Of a DNA stretch of 16,218 nt, positions 6,710-13,221 are shown piece after piece. Origin of the DNA: Clostridiales bacterium. Lineage in GTDB: Bacteria; Bacillota_A; Clostridia; Saccharofermentanales; Saccharofermentanaceae. Each line of letters begins with the position of its first letter. The first letter of the stretch is position 1. The position numbers and the translations under genes are program-made. The stretch spans positions 1 to 16,218 of the forward strand of contig JAFYJX010000039.1 in assembly GCA_017537905.1 (NCBI GenBank), read 5' to 3'. Below the pieces are notes generated by a model. That model was not told the DNA's origin. It was given only the letters and a program-made list of their open reading frames with translations, and ran no database searches.

Positions 6710-7893
6710 TAAATCCCGAATAACTCTTTGACTGCGTCCTTCCTTACTCCAGAACCGATAACGACGATCTTGCCTGTTACGTCTGAAGCGCCTGTCCTGA
6801 CCTCGACCTCTTCAGGTACGAAATCGAAATGGATCCATGATCCGTCTTCGCCGGCAACGATACCCTTTGAACGGAGGATCATGCCGTACTTTTCTGTATC
6901 ATCCAATGCCTTGAGGGCATCTTCGATCTGAGATTTTGTGAACTTCTTTGATGTCTCGAATCCGATTGAATCGAAGACTTCATCAGCGTGATGATCGTGG
7001 TGATGGTGATGATGTTCATGATCGTGCTCATGATCGTGATGGTGATGCTCATGTTCATCCTCGTCGTCATCATCATCGTCGTGGTCATGATGGTGATGAT
7101 GTTCATGCTCATCGTGATCGTCATCATGGTCGTGGTGATGATGGTGCTCGTGCTCGTCCTCATCATCGTCATCATCGTCATCGTGATGGTGGTGATGCTT
7201 GCATTCTTCGCACTCGCAGTCCTCACCGTGCTCGTGATGGTGGTGGGCATGCTCTAATTCGTGCTGTTCTGCTTCGAGAAGAGCTGCTGCCATATCGGCT
7301 GCTGTAAGAGGCTCTTCGATTGCCTTAAGGATCTGTACTCCGGAGAGATCGTCCCAAGGTGTAGTGATGATCTGTGAGTGATCGTTGATCTTGCGGATAA
7401 GAGCGATCGCCTGGTCGAGCTTTTCCTGAGCGATATTGCCTGTACGGCTTAAGATGATCGTTCCGGCGTACTTGATCTGGTTCTCGTAGAACTCCTTGAA
7501 GTTCTTCAGGTAGATCCTGCACTTGGAAGCGTCGATAACCGTAACTGTTCCGCAGATCTCTGTTCCCTCAACGCGCTTAACTGCAGCAACTACGTCGGAG
7601 AGCTTGCCTACGCCGGAGGGTTCAATGAGGATCCTGTCGGGTGCAAACTGTGTGATAACATCCTTCAGAGCAGTACCGAAGTCGCCTACAAGGCTGCAGC
7701 AGATACAACCGGAATTCATCTCGGTGATATTGATGCCGGACTCCTTAAGGAAACCGCCGTCGATACCGATCTGACCGAACTCGTTCTCGATGAGAACCAG
7801 CTTCTGGCCGTTGTATCCGTCAGATATAAGCTTCTTGATCAGTGTTGTTTTGCCTGCTCCCAGAAATCCTGAGAAGATGTCTACTTTTGTCAT
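6709..7893 (-). CDS. COG0523 (CobW-type) G3E GTPase with a large His/Asp metal-binding tract
   Basis: This gene encodes 394 residues. Walker A is GFLGAGKT (9-16). The metal-site CxCC is GCICC (62-66) with C63, C65 and C66. IEPSG at 90-94 and VIDASKC at 119-125 are further family segments. LSRTG (148-152) sits where the base-specificity NKxD would be; the SRT version is familiar from Firmicutes. Members are metallochaperone or metal-insertion GTPases, several of them zinc-related (ZNG1, YciC). Between the GTPase core and the C-terminal CobW_C-like domain (about 305-394) lies residues 211-302 with 43 His, nearly all the rest Asp/Glu, and a CxCxxC cluster (C226, C228, C231). This is far larger than the usual short His loop. 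The ribosome binding site AGAGG is 8 nt before ATG. It precedes trkA with a 1 nt overlap and follows a second GTPase by 23 nt. Which metal it carries cannot be read from sequence. Confidence 0.92.
   Translation of the reverse strand: MTKVDIFSGFLGAGKTTLIKKLISDGYNGQKLVLIENEFGQIGIDGGFLKESGINITEMNSGCICCSLVGDFGTALKDVITQFAPDRILIEPSGVGKLSDVVAAVKRVEGTEICGTVTVIDASKCRIYLKNFKEFYENQIKYAGTIILSRTGNIAQEKLDQAIALIRKINDHSQIITTPWDDLSGVQILKAIEEPLTAADMAAALLEAEQHELEHAHHHHEHGEDCECEECKHHHHHDDDDDDDEDEHEHHHHHDHDDDHDEHEHHHHHDHDDDDDDEDEHEHHHHDHEHDHEHHHHHHDHHADEVFDSIGFETSKKFTKSQIEDALKALDDTEKYGMILRSKGIVAGEDGSWIHFDFVPEEVEVRTGASDVTGKIVVIGSGVRKDAVKELFGI
6988..7263 (-). repeat. Low-complexity His/Asp-coding triplet tract, internally duplicated
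   Basis: This is the part of the COG0523 gene coding residues 211-302, built mostly of CAT/CAC and GAT/GAC/GAG codons. The protein unit 'D6-7, EDEHEH4-5, DHDD' recurs two to three times with small changes, as expected from tandem duplication and replication slippage. It generates spurious long ORFs on the opposite strand. Confidence 0.85.
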
Positions 7894-7916
7894 TTAAAAT
7901 GCCTCTTTTCTATTTG

Positions 7917-8867
7917 TCAGTTGAAATAAATAACTTCGTTATCCGGCTTGCTCGTTACCGCGTAATCTTCAACGGTAAGGCAGGGAACGTTGATCTTGCC
8001 GCCCTGTCCGTCATCGTCTTCGAAATATCTGACCTGGCCTGTGACCTTGAGCCACTGTCCGGCAGGGAAGTTGGATTTGAATTCATAGAAGCACAGGACG
8101 CCCATCATCTGGATGTCGGCAGCACAGCATGTATATGCCTGTCTCTGAAGGACAAATGCCCTGCCGTTAAATTCCCTCAGGATAACGGCCTGGCCGATAA
8201 GGCTTACCCTCTTGCCGTTATAACGGTTCATGTTGTCCATGGCATCGGTATAGAAAAGGCCGAAGTCTTCTGCAGCGATGTGGCACGGACTCTGGTTGAG
8301 GTCAAAGGGAAGGTGGTCTTCGATCCTGATGATCTTGTTATCCTCGCCAAGGAAATTGATGCTCATGCCGGGATTGACGGCCTTGACTGAGCCTCTGAGC
8401 TTTGGGAGATTGTCTGTCTCTTCGTTTACTCTGTTGAATATGACCGTATCGCCGTATCTGAAATAGTCGGCGAAAAGTGTCTGCATGTTTCTGAAATAAT
8501 TGCCGTATGTGGATGCGTCTATTACGACGATCGCTGCTGCCAGAGCCCAGCGCTCAGGCACGTCGACCTTCTCGAAAAATTCAGCAGGGGAGACCGAGCC
8601 GTTCCATTCGATGAAAACGACACCGGGCTTATACTTGGCTTCGATATCGAAAGTCATGTCTTTGTCGACATCGTCGGTATCGCAGTTGATAATTACGGGG
8701 TCAGCGCCCTCGTAGTTCTCTTGGATATATTCCTCTTCACCTTCCTCGGTGTTGATTACTACAACCTTGCGGTTTTTGAAGTTCTCTCCGCCGATCCAGG
8801 AACAGATAACGGAAGTCTTACCGCTGTCCAGAAATCCGGTGAAAAAATATACAAGACAATCATCCAT
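7917..8867 (-). CDS. P-loop GTPase fused to a YcgQ/DUF1980-like C-terminal domain
   Basis: This gene encodes 316 residues. The N-terminal half is a COG0523-like domain: Walker A GFLDSGKT (11-18), VVVINTEEG (35-43) in place of the usual IENEFG, VFIEWNG (84-90) in place of IEPSG, and VVIDASTYGNYFRN (114-127), closely parallel to the neighbouring GTPase. It lacks the CxCC metal motif, and FNRVNEE (144-150) takes the base-recognition position. Residues about 217-316 (GKRVSLIGQAV, then AYTCCAAD at 244-251, then WLKVTGQVRYF) resemble the conserved C-terminal domain of YcgQ (TIGR03943/DUF1980), whose CCAAD signature is distinctive. The usual partner permease YcgR is not in the window. The start has GAGGTG about 9 nt upstream; it is first in the unit with the second GTPase, trkA and trkH. 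Inference: a metal-sensing or metal-handling partner of the next gene. Confidence 0.78.
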   Translation of the reverse strand: MDDCLVYFFTGFLDSGKTSVICSWIGGENFKNRKVVVINTEEGEEEYIQENYEGADPVIINCDTDDVDKDMTFDIEAKYKPGVVFIEWNGSVSPAEFFEKVDVPERWALAAAIVVIDASTYGNYFRNMQTLFADYFRYGDTVIFNRVNEETDNLPKLRGSVKAVNPGMSINFLGEDNKIIRIEDHLPFDLNQSPCHIAAEDFGLFYTDAMDNMNRYNGKRVSLIGQAVILREFNGRAFVLQRQAYTCCAADIQMMGVLCFYEFKSNFPAGQWLKVTGQVRYFEDDDGQGGKINVPCLTVEDYAVTSKPDNEVIYFN

Positions 8868-8976
8868 AAACAGTGCACCTCTTCAATAGATAATATTTTG
8901 TCCCTGAATTGTTATTATTTCAAGCAAGAAAAAGTATAAAATCAATTATCGGTAAATTTGAAATTTTGGAGTTTTA
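8868..8976. promoter_or_regulatory. Divergent promoter region between the GTPase-trk unit and dus
   Basis: On the minus strand, TTGAAA (8923-8918) and CAAAAT (8900-8895) are separated by 17 nt, with the expected start about 20 nt before the GTPase ATG. On the plus strand, TATAAA (8935-8940) is a candidate -10 for dus, but only a poor -35 (TTATTA, 8912-8917) lies 17 bp upstream. The two candidates overlap, so the operons may share control. No clear Zur-type palindrome was found. Confidence 0.4.
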
Positions 8977-9978
8977 ATGAAATCGGTCAAAATCGGTGAC
9001 ATAAACATAAAAAACCCGATATGCCTCTCCCCGATGGCAGGTTTTTCGAGCCTGCCGTTCAGAATAATCTGCGATGAGATGGGCGCGGGATATTGCCCGA
9101 CTGAGCTCGTCAGCGCCAGATCGATCAGGTATAACGGCATAGACAAGAGCCTCCGTTATATGAGGATCGCGCCTTCCGAGGAGAAGATCACGGCGATCCA
9201 GCTTTTCGGAAGCGAGCCGGAAGATTTCGAAGCCGCCATAAGGACCATCATGGCAACTCCCGTGTTGCAGGAAGTCTCCATTATCGACATCAACATGGGC
9301 TGCCCCGTGCCTAAGGTCGTTAAAACAGGCTCAGGCAGCGCCCTCATGGAGGATCCTAACAGGGCCGCCTCGATCGTGAAGGCCTGCAAAAAAGTTTTAT
9401 CGGAGCTTTGCCTCAATGTTCCCGTGACTGTTAAAACCAGAATCGGATACAATGCCGGGGACAAGGGGAAACCGGAATTTGCGATCGCCCTGGCTGATGC
9501 CGGATGTGATATGATCTGTGTCCACGGCAGGACCAGGATCCAGATGTATCACGGCGAGAGTTCGAATGAGGCTATCGCCGTAATGCGCGAAGCCGTAAGA
9601 GGATACAGCATCCCGTTCTTTGCGAACGGCGATATTACGGACGTCAAGTCCGCCAAAAAGATCATCGAAGATACCGGATGCGACGGTATCATGATCGGCA
9701 GGGCGGCAAGAGGCAACCCCTGGATCTTTGAGCAGGTAATAGCGGGCCTTAACGGAAAAGAGGCGCCGTCAATGCCTGACACTGAAGACCGCAAGCTGAT
9801 GCTGCTCCGTGAGCTCGAAGGAAGACTTAAGTATCTTCCCGAAGATGTGGCGGTCAGGGAATTTAGAAGCGTTATGCCTTTTTACATCAAGGGGCTTCCG
9901 GGATCTGCCCAGATCAAGGTAAAGCTCTGCAGCTGCAACAAGGCAGACGAAGTAAAGGAGATATTGGGAATTGACTAA
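8977..9978 (+). CDS. dus: tRNA-dihydrouridine synthase (Dus, DusB-like)
   Basis: This 333-residue flavoenzyme reduces uridine to dihydrouridine in tRNA loops using FMN and NADPH. Visible features of the TIM-barrel family are SPMAGFSSLPFR (18-29), the FMN-contacting IQLFGSEPEDF (74-84), the catalytic Cys109 in INMGCPVPKV (105-114), Lys153 (VKTRIG), His183 in CVHGRTR (181-187), ANGDI (216-220) and IGRAARGNPW (240-249). The C-terminal helical domain (from about 265) is of normal size. GGAG sits 5 nt before ATG. It overlaps the following membrane-protein gene by 8 nt and is divergent from the GTPase-trk unit. DusB is the most common Dus in Firmicutes, but the subfamily was not tested. Confidence 0.95.
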   Translation: MKSVKIGDINIKNPICLSPMAGFSSLPFRIICDEMGAGYCPTELVSARSIRYNGIDKSLRYMRIAPSEEKITAIQLFGSEPEDFEAAIRTIMATPVLQEVSIIDINMGCPVPKVVKTGSGSALMEDPNRAASIVKACKKVLSELCLNVPVTVKTRIGYNAGDKGKPEFAIALADAGCDMICVHGRTRIQMYHGESSNEAIAVMREAVRGYSIPFFANGDITDVKSAKKIIEDTGCDGIMIGRAARGNPWIFEQVIAGLNGKEAPSMPDTEDRKLMLLRELEGRLKYLPEDVAVREFRSVMPFYIKGLPGSAQIKVKLCSCNKADEVKEILGID

Positions 9979-10603
9979 TATTGTGATTACGGTAATAGCA
10001 GTTTTGGCCGGAGCACTGATGTGTTTTGAAGGCTATAAGCTCTTCCGTTTAAGCCTTGGAATTGCGGGCGGGGTCGCAGGATTCATCCTGGGAAAGATCC
10101 TCATAAGCATGACGAGCAATATGGGCATGTCCTGGAATTACATCGGCAAGTCGGTCCTTCTGCTCCTGTTTACGATAGGCCTCGGCCTCCTCGCGTTTAC
10201 GCTCTATATGAAGGCCTTGATCGCAATAACTACAATAGTCTGCGCATTCTGGTTCTACGATGATTTCAGTTTTCTCTTCTCGAAGATAGAGAGCAATGGG
10301 TTGAGATTTCTCGTTACCTACGGTGTTGGACTCGTAGTCGGCCTCATAATCGGAATAATCGTCTATTATGCGCAGAAATGGACAATAAGTCTTTTCACCG
10401 CATATGTCGGTGCCAAGATCATTTCGGGCGTACTCGCGCCGGTAATCTGGGCAGGCGTTTCTTCGGGTGAATACAGCGGCATTATCGAGCAGAGAGTGAT
10501 CGGCGGAGAGATAACCATGAGCTTCGCGTTGATAAGAGTGCTGGTGCTTGTGGCATTTTGTGCAGCCGGTTTTGCAATACAGCTGAAAACATCAAGAAAA
10601 TAG
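9971..10603 (+). CDS. Seven-helix DUF4203/TMEM198-like membrane protein, function unknown
   Basis: This gene encodes 210 residues, starting at TTG 9971, which lies inside the dus 3' end. AAGGAG ends 10 nt upstream, supporting this start; GTG 9983 is an alternative. About seven hydrophobic segments are seen, at residues 3-18, 26-48, 57-77, 79-97, 110-133, 138-160 and 185-205. The GYKLFRLSLGIAGGVAGF stretch (21-38) resembles the glycine-rich first repeat of TM7S3/TM198-like proteins (DUF4203). Small glycine-rich helices and the absence of catalytic residues argue for a structural or channel-like role, which is unknown. The 8 nt overlap with dus suggests co-transcription and translational coupling. 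No terminator follows directly; the next element is an independent promoter. Confidence 0.7.
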   Translation: MTNIVITVIAVLAGALMCFEGYKLFRLSLGIAGGVAGFILGKILISMTSNMGMSWNYIGKSVLLLLFTIGLGLLAFTLYMKALIAITTIVCAFWFYDDFSFLFSKIESNGLRFLVTYGVGLVVGLIIGIIVYYAQKWTISLFTAYVGAKIISGVLAPVIWAGVSSGEYSGIIEQRVIGGEITMSFALIRVLVLVAFCAAGFAIQLKTSRK

Positions 10604-10616
10604 TATAAAAAATGAT

Positions 10617-10645
10617 TTGACCAAAGACACTCTGCTTGTTAAAAT
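10617..10645 (+). promoter_or_regulatory. Strong sigma-70/SigA-type promoter in the intergenic region
   Basis: TTGACC (10617-10622) and TAAAAT (10640-10645) are separated by exactly 17 nt, the best -35/-10 pair in the window. Transcription would start near 10652. No open reading frame with a ribosome binding site follows on this strand, so it probably drives a non-coding RNA. Confidence 0.6.
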
Positions 10646-10651
10646 TTGGCT

Positions 10652-10777
10652 GGATACATATTTACGAATCTGCATCCGAATAATTAATTACGACAATTTT
10701 CTTAATCTATCCCTTATTCCATGTCGAGGGCTTTCCGATTTAACGGGAAGCCCTCGGCGTGTTATAGGGGAATTTTT
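10652..10777 (+). ncRNA. Candidate structured small RNA of about 125 nt
   Basis: Downstream of the promoter at 10617-10645, the expected transcript has a small 5' stem (GGAT near 10652 with ATCC near 10675). After an AU-rich single-stranded stretch comes a long hairpin: arms 10721-10736 and 10745-10760, about 16 pairs with a GATTTAAC loop. An outer helix CCCTTAT/ATAGGG (10711-10717 with 10764-10769, one bulge) extends it, followed at once by AATTTTTG as a terminator-like T-run. Several pairs are T-G on this strand, which holds only for a + strand RNA. The family is not recognised: it does not look like 6S, SRP, tmRNA or RNase P RNA. It could instead be a terminator for the upstream membrane-protein gene. 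Confidence 0.5.
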
Positions 10778-10808
10778 GCCGTTTCATATCACAAAAAACA
10801 TCATTTCC

Positions 10809-10870
10809 GGGATTCCGACTTTTATATCGAGTTTTTCGTGTGTTCTAGTCGGACAAACAGTCGGAATCCC
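10809..10870. repeat. 62 bp inverted-repeat element
   Basis: GGGATTCCGACT (10809-10820) and AGTCGGAATCCC (10859-10870) are perfect 12 bp inverted arms with 38 nt between them. Further AGTCGGA-like copies lie inside (10847-10853) and just outside. No target-site duplication was seen. This could be a REP/BIME-like or MITE-like element, or an RNA hairpin. Confidence 0.6.
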
Positions 10871-10983
10871 AAAAATCCGACCAAATGTCCGCCTAAACCG
10901 GCCTAAACAGCTGGCGAAAAAGTCGGACAGCAAATTGGACAACATTTCAGGGTGATTTTGCTGTGCGAAATGCTGACTTTTCG

Positions 10984-11019
10984 AAAAATCCAACATTTCG
11001 GCCAACTATTTGGCCGAAA
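10984..11019 (-). terminator. Possible terminator of the hydroxyacid dehydrogenase gene
   Basis: On the minus strand, TTTCGGCCAA and TTGGCCGAAA (10996-11005 and 11010-11019) form a perfect 10 bp stem with a 4 nt loop, 41 nt after the dehydrogenase stop. A run of five T lies about 7 nt beyond the stem rather than directly adjacent, so the call is moderate. Confidence 0.5.
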
Positions 11020-11059
11020 ATTCAAAGCTGAAAATTAACTTCTGCTTTTGTGCGGAGAA

Positions 11060-12031
11060 TCAGTTAACTACGTTGATCGGCTTCCCGTCCAGGAATGCCT
11101 TCAGGTTCCCGGCGGCCATGTCGATCAGGCGGATCCTAGTCTCGACCGGAGTCCAGGCGGTGTGGGGTGTGATCACGCAGTTGGGGGCGCCGAGAAGAGG
11201 GTTATCGGGGAGCATCGGTTCGACGCAGACAACATCGCAGCCAAAGCCTCCCAGAAGTCCGCTGTCTAAGGCTTCACGGACGTCTGCCTCATTAATGACT
11301 GGGCCCCTCGCGACATTGAGAAGGATGGCGCCGCGCTTGAAGAGCTTTAACGAATCCTTGTTGATCATCTCTCTTGTCTCTTCGGTCAGGGGGCAGTGGA
11401 GGGATACGACATCGGCATTTCTGATGCCTTCTTCAAGACCTACGCATCTGACGGTGCAGGAGCCGATCTCGGCCAGAGTGCCGATAAGTGACTTTTTATG
11501 AGGAGTGGCCGTAACATACATGCCGAAGGCGGATGCCATCTGAGCTACACGCTGGCCGATCTTGCCCAGGCCGATTATGTGCATGGTCTTGCCGCTAAGC
11601 TCGGTCAATGGAGCCTTGAAATAGCAGAACTGAGGGCATCTGCACCAGTCGCCGTTCATGACGGAAGTTGTGTGAAGGCCCACGAGGTTCGTAAGTTCCA
11701 ACAGTAACGCCATGGTCATCTGTGCGGTCGCGAAAGTCGCATATTCAGGAACGTTGGTAACGACGACGCCGTGTTCTCTGGCGGCTTCGAGATCCACAAC
11801 GTTATAACCCGTTGCGAGAACACCGATGTATTTGAGGTCGGGGAGCTTGTCGAAAGCTGCCCTGTCAAAGACCGTTTTGTTGGTGATGGCGCATTCTGCA
11901 CCCTGCATTCTCTCGATCAGCTGGTCCTTGGATGTGATGTCGTAAGCTGTGACTTCTCCGAACTTTTCAAGTGCGCCCCATGTAATATCGCCCGGGTTGG
12001 CTGCCGAGCCGTCAAGAATGACTATCTTCAT
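11060..12031 (-). CDS. D-2-hydroxyacid dehydrogenase, glycerate dehydrogenase/hydroxypyruvate reductase type
   Basis: This gene encodes 323 residues when started at ATG 12031, which has GGAGG at an 8 nt spacing; the longer start at 12058 has none. It is an NAD(P)-dependent oxidoreductase that interconverts 2-keto acids and D-2-hydroxyacids. The Rossmann turn GLGKIG is at 154-159, and the catalytic residues are R242 (NVARGP), E271 (with D266 five residues before) and H290 in TPHTAW. ATGYNVVDLEAA (73-84) and the TPHTAW form of the His motif are typical of the glycerate dehydrogenase (HprA) subgroup rather than D-lactate dehydrogenase (which has TPHTAF/Y) or SerA. Substrate is therefore likely hydroxypyruvate/glycerate or glyoxylate, though related 2-keto acids are possible. 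It is a single gene, divergent from the CbiG-like gene across a 100 nt spacer. Confidence 0.88.
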   Translation of the reverse strand: MKIVILDGSAANPGDITWGALEKFGEVTAYDITSKDQLIERMQGAECAITNKTVFDRAAFDKLPDLKYIGVLATGYNVVDLEAAREHGVVVTNVPEYATFATAQMTMALLLELTNLVGLHTTSVMNGDWCRCPQFCYFKAPLTELSGKTMHIIGLGKIGQRVAQMASAFGMYVTATPHKKSLIGTLAEIGSCTVRCVGLEEGIRNADVVSLHCPLTEETREMINKDSLKLFKRGAILLNVARGPVINEADVREALDSGLLGGFGCDVVCVEPMLPDNPLLGAPNCVITPHTAWTPVETRIRLIDMAAGNLKAFLDGKPINVVN

Positions 12032-12045
12032 ACCGTTTTCCTCCA

Positions 12046-12063
12046 CACTAATTTGCACTAATT
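12046..12063. promoter_or_regulatory. 10 bp-phased direct repeat in the divergent spacer
   Basis: CACTAATT occurs at 12046-12053 and 12056-12063, one helical turn apart, immediately upstream of the ribosome binding site of the dehydrogenase gene and within its leader or promoter. The spacing fits a head-to-tail regulator dimer, but chance is possible at 8 bp. Confidence 0.3.
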
Positions 12064-12131
12064 GTAGCAGTAAAATCCCCGCTAAGAGTGGTAATGTTAT
12101 ATCAGAAACGCGAAAAGGATGACTTAACCTT

Positions 12132-13202
12132 ATGTATGTAATATGTTACGGCAAATCACCGAAGGCGCTGGAAACGGGAAAGAAGCTCATTGACGATATC
12201 GGCGGCAGATATGTCACCGGCACCGAGCTCATGACCGGAAGCTTTGTTGTTGCGCAGGGAGAGACTTCATGCGCGATCGTCATGGTGCTCCCTCTGGAGG
12301 CTGCCATAAAGTCGATGGAGGAGACAAGTACAGCCAAGACACGTGATCTGCCGGTGATCGCTGTGTCGCCTGAGGGCAGATATGCGGCGGTGATAAGACG
12401 CGGAAACAAGCCGTATGACAGGGGTTGTGACGATGTCTATGCTGCTGTCGTCAAGTCTTTGGGATCGTTCTGCTTTTCGAGCTTTGAAGGCAAGGCAGGC
12501 ATCACGGGCGACCTGACAAATCTCGTTACACGTTACGGCATGGCGGTCAATGACGAGGAAGTTTTCGAGAAGATAAATGCGAAGATCAGGGCAGGCGAGA
12601 AGGTCAATGTTTATACGGATCTTCCGATCGTTTTCGCTGACCCCGTCATAGATCCGATGGCATATTCGCTGCACACTTATCCCTACGATATGAGGGAGGA
12701 TTTCATCAAGCAGTACAAGGCTTCAAGAGACGGGAAGGTAGAGCCCGGAGTCTTTATCACATGCACTTATCTGGGCGGTGAAGAGGACACTGACAACCTC
12801 ATTCTGGTTCCGAAGATATTAAGCCTCGGTATAGAGATCAAGTATAAGACGGATCCCGGTTACTGCCGTCCGGCAATCAGGAAATCCCTTATAAACCACC
12901 TTCTTAATCCCAAGGCGGTCGCAAAGGTCTCCTGCGCTTATTCTGCCAGGGAGAGCGAGATCGTTAAGGGCATTGCGGAAGAGCTCGGTTCGGAGGTCGT
13001 ATCCTTTGATTCCGAGAACATCACCAAGACCAAGGTTCCTATGGAGATGACTTTCTCGCCGGAAAAGAAGAACGATTCCGCAACGGCACTTGCGCTCCTG
13101 GCAAGCCAGACAGGCACGATCCTCATCAGAAGATCGTCGTCGGTACAGGGCCTTGTCGTCTCTGTGGCAGTAAGCAGGAACAGCATCATTTTGCCTGAAT
13201 AA
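12132..13202 (+). CDS. Divergent CbiG-like protein (cobalamin-biosynthesis family fold)
   Basis: This gene encodes 356 residues. Segment order resembles CbiG, the cobalt-precorrin-5A hydrolase of anaerobic B12 synthesis. An N-terminal part has SCAIVMVLPLEAAIKSM (46-62) and DLPVIAVSPEGRYAAV (72-87), comparable to the family's 'aGivvR...DPavvvvde.Gr.vi' region. A middle part has KVNVYTDLPIVF (157-168). A C-terminal part (about 222-356) has 'lgi', 'aRESEIVKGIAEELG' and a Val-Ala-Val-rich last strand (LVVSVAVS). The usual SGHxGGAN-type segment after 'Gr.vi' is replaced by IRRGNKPYDRGC, so hydrolase activity is doubtful. No other cbi gene or cobalamin riboswitch is next to it, which also argues against a classic B12 role. 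AAAGGA lies 12 nt before ATG. This is a medium-confidence fold call and a low-confidence function call. Confidence 0.5.
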   Translation: MYVICYGKSPKALETGKKLIDDIGGRYVTGTELMTGSFVVAQGETSCAIVMVLPLEAAIKSMEETSTAKTRDLPVIAVSPEGRYAAVIRRGNKPYDRGCDDVYAAVVKSLGSFCFSSFEGKAGITGDLTNLVTRYGMAVNDEEVFEKINAKIRAGEKVNVYTDLPIVFADPVIDPMAYSLHTYPYDMREDFIKQYKASRDGKVEPGVFITCTYLGGEEDTDNLILVPKILSLGIEIKYKTDPGYCRPAIRKSLINHLLNPKAVAKVSCAYSARESEIVKGIAEELGSEVVSFDSENITKTKVPMEMTFSPEKKNDSATALALLASQTGTILIRRSSSVQGLVVSVAVSRNSIILPE

Positions 13203-13221
13203 GGGCAAAGTGGGTTATAAT
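13191..13221 (+). promoter_or_regulatory. Candidate promoter for the RsiV-like lipoprotein gene
   Basis: A perfect TATAAT (13216-13221) is preceded by TTGCCT (13191-13196) at a 19 nt spacing, slightly long. The -35 overlaps the end of the CbiG-like coding region. The transcript would have a leader of about 80 nt containing a short hairpin (ACGG/CCGT). Confidence 0.45.

Larger units (their letters stand above)
10778..11059. other. Non-coding interval rich in short inverted and direct repeats
   Basis: These 282 nt lie between two convergent units and hold no gene I can support. They contain at least three copies of AGTCGGA or its complement, a 12 bp inverted repeat (10809-10870), a direct repeat CCTAAAC (10893 area), ACATTTC repeats, and a 10 bp palindrome (10996-11019). 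Base composition is more AT-rich than neighbouring genes. It resembles an intergenic repeat element rather than coding sequence. Confidence 0.55.

Noticed and set aside
6041..6712. 223-residue + strand ORF opposite trkA
   Set aside because: It is antisense to well-conserved RCK domains and shows no motif of its own.
6948..7307. Long + strand ORFs opposite the His/Asp tract
   Set aside because: They are built of Met/Ile/Val/Arg or His/Arg repeats mirroring the CAT/GAT codons of the real minus-strand gene, with no ribosome binding site or family signature.
8868..8976. Zur box controlling the metal GTPases
   Set aside because: The nearest palindrome-like sequence (TGAA...TTCA around 8904-8922) is too imperfect to claim.
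10809..10870. CRISPR array or insertion sequence
   Set aside because: Repeats are inverted and irregularly spaced with no equal spacers, and there is no transposase or target-site duplication.
10617..10955. 112-residue + strand ORF and overlapping ORFs (10721-10906 +, 10784-11005 -) in the intergenic gap
   Set aside because: The first begins at a TTG inside the -35 box, none has a clear ribosome binding site, and all run through inverted repeats in three different frames, so they are best explained by repeat sequence.
12032..12131. Cobalamin riboswitch before the CbiG-like gene
   Set aside because: The spacer is only 100 nt and shows no B12-box or long stem structure.
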